Source: JBFHER01 sp041584055 (GTDB lineage: Bacteria > Bacteroidota > Bacteroidia > Bacteroidales > UBA5342). Taken from it: a DNA stretch of 8,810 nucleotides. The notes under the pieces were generated by a model. That model was not told the origin of the DNA and did not search any database. It saw only the letters and a list, made by a program, of their open reading frames with translations. Location of the stretch: assembly GCA_041584055.1 (NCBI GenBank), contig JBFHER010000165.1:1-8810 (forward strand), written 5' to 3'. The translations under genes were made by a program, and so were the position numbers. The first letter of the stretch is position 1, and each line of letters begins with the position of its first letter. Shown piece after piece: positions 6,174 to 8,810 of the stretch.

Positions 6174-8762
6174 CTACTTCTCAGGTTCTACCTGTTCCGG
6201 TGGAAGTTCTTTGGTTTCTTCCTTTTCTTTCAATTCCTTCTTCGGAGAAGCAATGATTTCTGTAATAATCTTCTTTTCTTCATTATCAAAACCAACGGAT
6301 ATAATATCTCCCTCACTCACCGTCGCCTTGATTATAATCTCAGCCATCTCATCTTCAAGGTATTTCTGTATTGCACGTTTTAACGGACGAGCACCAAATT
6401 GAACATCATACCCTTTCGATGCAATAAAATCTTTGGCTTCAGCTGTTAATTCAAGCTTGTAACCAAGGTTCTCAACACGCTCGTACAATCCTTTCAATTC
6501 AATGTCAATAATTTTGAAAATGGAAGCCTTATCAAGCGGATCAAAAAGAATCACATCGTCGATTCTGTTTAGAAATTCTGGTGCAAATGCCCGGTTCAGG
6601 GCTTTTTGAATCACACTTCTTGCATGTTCTTTCTCACTGGACTCCGATCCAGTTGAAAAACCAACACCTCGTCCGAAATCTTTTAACTGGCGGGTCCCAA
6701 TGTTGGATGTCATGATAATAATGGTGTTCTTAAAATCAATACGACGTCCCAGACTGTCTGTCAGGCGCCCTTCATCCAATACCTGTAAAAGGAGGTTAAA
6801 TACATCCGGATGCGCTTTTTCTATTTCATCAAGCAATATAACAGCGTAAGGTTTACGACGCACCTTTTCGGTCAACTGCCCACCTTCTTCATAGCCTACA
6901 TATCCCGGAGGAGCTCCTACCAATCTGGATACAGAGAATTTCTCCATGTATTCACTCATGTCCACACGAATAAGTGCATCAGTGGTATCAAATAGAAACT
7001 GAGCCAGAATTTTTGCCAAATGGGTTTTTCCAACCCCGGTTGGCCCCAGGAATACAAATGAACCAATTGGTTTATTCGGATCTTTTAATCCGACTCTGTT
7101 TCGCTGAATTGCCTTGACAATCTTTTCAACAGCTTCGTTTTGGCCAATGATGCTTTCCTTTAATTTTTCACCCATCACCAGCAGTCGTTTGCTTTCTGCC
7201 TGTGCAATGCGCTGAACCGGAATACCCGACATCATCGCAACCACTTCCGCAACCTTTTCTTCATCCACTATTTCACGGTGCTTTTGAATGTCTTCTTCCC
7301 ACCTGTCTTTGGCTGCTTCGTGTTGCAAGATATACTCTTTTTCCTTGTCTCTGAAACTGGCAGCCAACTCAAAATTCTGAGATTTTACAGCTTTAAGCTT
7401 ATCTTCCTTGATCTTTTCGATCAATTCTTCCAGTTTAACAATGTCTTCAGGTACAACAATGTTCGAGATGTGAACACGCGAACCGGACTCATCCAGTGCA
7501 TCAATGGCTTTGTCTGGCAAATGACGGTCACTGATATATCTGTTTGTTAAAGTTACACAGGCTTCAAGTGCTTCTGGCGTGTAAATCACATTGTGATGAT
7601 CCTCATAACGGTCTTTAATATTTTTAAGGATTTCAATGGACTCATCCACAGATGTTGGCTCAACAATCACCTTTTGGAAACGACGCTCCAGGGCTCCATC
7701 CTTTTCTATGTTCTGACGGTATTCGTCAAGCGTGGTTGCTCCAATGCATTGAATCTCACCTCTGGCAAGTGCAGGTTTAAGCATATTTGCCGCATCCAGC
7801 GAGCCAGCAGCACTTCCTGCGCCAACAATTGTATGGATCTCATCAATGAATAAGATGATATCAGGATTCTTTGATATCTCATTCAGAATGGCTTTCATGC
7901 GCTCTTCAAACTGACCGCGGTATTTTGTACCCGCAACAATGGATGCAAGATCAAGTGCCATGACGCGCTTATCAAATAAAACACGAGACACTTTACGTTG
8001 CACGATTCGCAATGCCAGACCTTCTGCAATTGCGGATTTACCCACACCTGATTCTCCAATTAAAATTGGATTATTCTTTTTACGGCGGGAGAGTATTTGT
8101 GCCAACCGTTCTATTTCCTTCTCCCGGCCCACAATGGGATCCAGGCGATCTTCTTCGGCAGCCCTTGTGATATCAATCCCAAAATTATCAAGGACAGGTG
8201 TATCTGAACTTGATCCACGGGATGACTTCATGCCTTCAGAACTTCCCGATCCACCGCTTCCTCCGATGGGATGATCTGAATCATCATCGTCATCATCATC
8301 ATGAAACTCAGCACGGGACTGTATTTTATCACTCTCTAGAATATGACGCACTGAGTCATAATTCACTTCAATTTCCGACAGCTTTCTGGCTGCGATGTTA
8401 TTTTTTTCTTTCAAAAGGGCTAATAATAAATGACCTGTACCCACCACCTTATTATCCAGGGAACGGGCCTCAAGGTAAATTAATTTTAAAATCTTCTCTG
8501 TTGTATTCAAAAGAGGAATATTATCTCTGTTTATACTCGCTTCAAAAGCGTCAGAACGTATTTCGTTTTCAATTGTATGCTTGATTTCTACAATGTCAAT
8601 GTGCAACGCATCCAGTATATCCATGGCCCTTCCTTCACCTTCTCTTAGGATTCCAAGAAAAAGATGTTCAGGACCAATATAATTATTCCCCAGCCGTTGA
8701 GCTTCTTCTTTGCTGTAGCTCAAAACATCTTTTATTCTCTGGGACAATTTTGATTCCATCAT
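6174..8762 (-). CDS. clpC: ATP-dependent Clp protease ATP-binding subunit ClpC
   Basis: This is a Hsp100/AAA+ unfoldase that forms hexamers and feeds proteins to ClpP in the cytosol. At 862 residues it is complete. The double Clp N-domain spans about 3-147, followed by a flexible linker at 150-188 with seven Asp (155-161) and a Gly/Ser run. AAA-1 has Walker A G-E-S-G-V-G-K-S (236-243) and Walker B I-L-F-I-D-E-I-H (303-310). A UVR-type middle segment lies near 443-478, typical of ClpC and absent from ClpA. AAA-2 has Walker A G-P-T-G-V-G-K-T (573-580) and Walker B V-I-L-L-D-E-I-E (641-648). V-G-F at 700-702 fits the ClpP-docking tripeptide, so it probably works with ClpP rather than as a ClpB-type disaggregase. 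The C-terminus is a charged Lys/Glu tail. The first Walker A has Ser where Pro is common, still within consensus. The gene opens ATGATG (starts at 8762 or 8759). No ctsR, mcsA or mcsB lies downstream, unlike Firmicutes. Confidence 0.97.
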   Translation of the reverse strand: MMESKLSQRIKDVLSYSKEEAQRLGNNYIGPEHLFLGILREGEGRAMDILDALHIDIVEIKHTIENEIRSDAFEASINRDNIPLLNTTEKILKLIYLEARSLDNKVVGTGHLLLALLKEKNNIAARKLSEIEVNYDSVRHILESDKIQSRAEFHDDDDDDDSDHPIGGSGGSGSSEGMKSSRGSSSDTPVLDNFGIDITRAAEEDRLDPIVGREKEIERLAQILSRRKKNNPILIGESGVGKSAIAEGLALRIVQRKVSRVLFDKRVMALDLASIVAGTKYRGQFEERMKAILNEISKNPDIILFIDEIHTIVGAGSAAGSLDAANMLKPALARGEIQCIGATTLDEYRQNIEKDGALERRFQKVIVEPTSVDESIEILKNIKDRYEDHHNVIYTPEALEACVTLTNRYISDRHLPDKAIDALDESGSRVHISNIVVPEDIVKLEELIEKIKEDKLKAVKSQNFELAASFRDKEKEYILQHEAAKDRWEEDIQKHREIVDEEKVAEVVAMMSGIPVQRIAQAESKRLLVMGEKLKESIIGQNEAVEKIVKAIQRNRVGLKDPNKPIGSFVFLGPTGVGKTHLAKILAQFLFDTTDALIRVDMSEYMEKFSVSRLVGAPPGYVGYEEGGQLTEKVRRKPYAVILLDEIEKAHPDVFNLLLQVLDEGRLTDSLGRRIDFKNTIIIMTSNIGTRQLKDFGRGVGFSTGSESSEKEHARSVIQKALNRAFAPEFLNRIDDVILFDPLDKASIFKIIDIELKGLYERVENLGYKLELTAEAKDFIASKGYDVQFGARPLKRAIQKYLEDEMAEIIIKATVSEGDIISVGFDNEEKKIITEIIASPKKELKEKEETKELPPEQVEPEK
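8280..8300. repeat. Trinucleotide run encoding poly-Asp in the ClpC linker
   Basis: Seven consecutive triplets, six ATC and one GTC on the plus strand, encode seven Asp (GAT, one GAC) on the minus strand at ClpC residues 155-161. Length changes here would stay in frame and fall in a disordered linker. Confidence 0.85.
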
Positions 8763-8794
8763 TTTTATTTATTTAATCACAATGGTAAAAGTAG

Positions 8795-8802
8795 TAAAGA
8801 TA
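8795..8802 (-). promoter_or_regulatory. Candidate -7 promoter element for clpC
   Basis: On the minus strand this reads TATCTTTA, seven of eight bases of the Bacteroidota TAnnTTTG -7 consensus. It sits 32 bp before the clpC ATG, giving a plausible leader of about 25 nt. The -33 element would fall beyond the right edge of the window, so the call cannot be completed. No inverted repeat of the CIRCE or CtsR type is visible in the 48 bp available. Confidence 0.4.
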
Positions 8803-8810
8803 GAGCGAAG

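Noticed and set aside
8198..8584. Plus-strand frame with a His-rich run opposite the ClpC N-terminal region
   Set aside because: It is the antisense shadow of the poly-Asp GAT triplets; clpC is unambiguous across the whole span.

Overview
The window looks like chromosomal DNA from a member of the Bacteroidota. The base composition is AT-rich. The starts lack convincing Shine-Dalgarno sequences and are instead preceded by A-rich stretches. Promoter-like sites resemble the phylum's TAnnTTTG -7 element. pheT stands alone without pheS, and the ClpC has an Asp/Gly/Ser-rich linker of a kind I know from this phylum. No rRNA, tRNA, CRISPR, insertion sequence or phage gene is visible. Genus cannot be fixed from the sequence alone.

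Layout: (1) Positions 1-561 hold the 3' part of a plus-strand CPBP-family membrane protease gene, cut by the window edge. (2) Positions 541-3416 hold a tightly overlapping minus-strand cluster, read from high to low coordinates: a rhomboid protease with a long acidic tail, an L-threonine aldolase-like PLP enzyme, and an isochorismate synthase (menF-type). The last gene converges on and overlaps the CPBP gene by 21 bp. (3) Positions 3417-3609 are a divergent intergenic region with a candidate pheT promoter and a 10-bp direct repeat. (4) Positions 3610-6069 hold pheT (phenylalanyl-tRNA synthetase beta subunit). (5) Positions 6116-6152 form a strong bidirectional terminator between convergent pheT and clpC. 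(6) Positions 6174-8762 hold clpC on the minus strand, with a candidate promoter at the right edge.

How the genes relate: pheT and clpC are independent housekeeping genes (translation; regulated proteolysis with ClpP). The three minus-strand genes are almost certainly co-transcribed and probably translationally coupled, because they overlap by 11 (or 32) and 8 nt. Their biochemical roles (intramembrane proteolysis, threonine/glycine metabolism, menaquinone entry step) share no obvious pathway.

I found no convincing previously undescribed system. The points most worth a second look are the rhomboid's acidic C-terminal tail built from an 18-bp tandem repeat, a Ser at the position of a known PheT editing-site Ala, an unusual Ser in a conserved active-site loop of the isochorismate synthase, and the direct repeat in the divergent promoter region.
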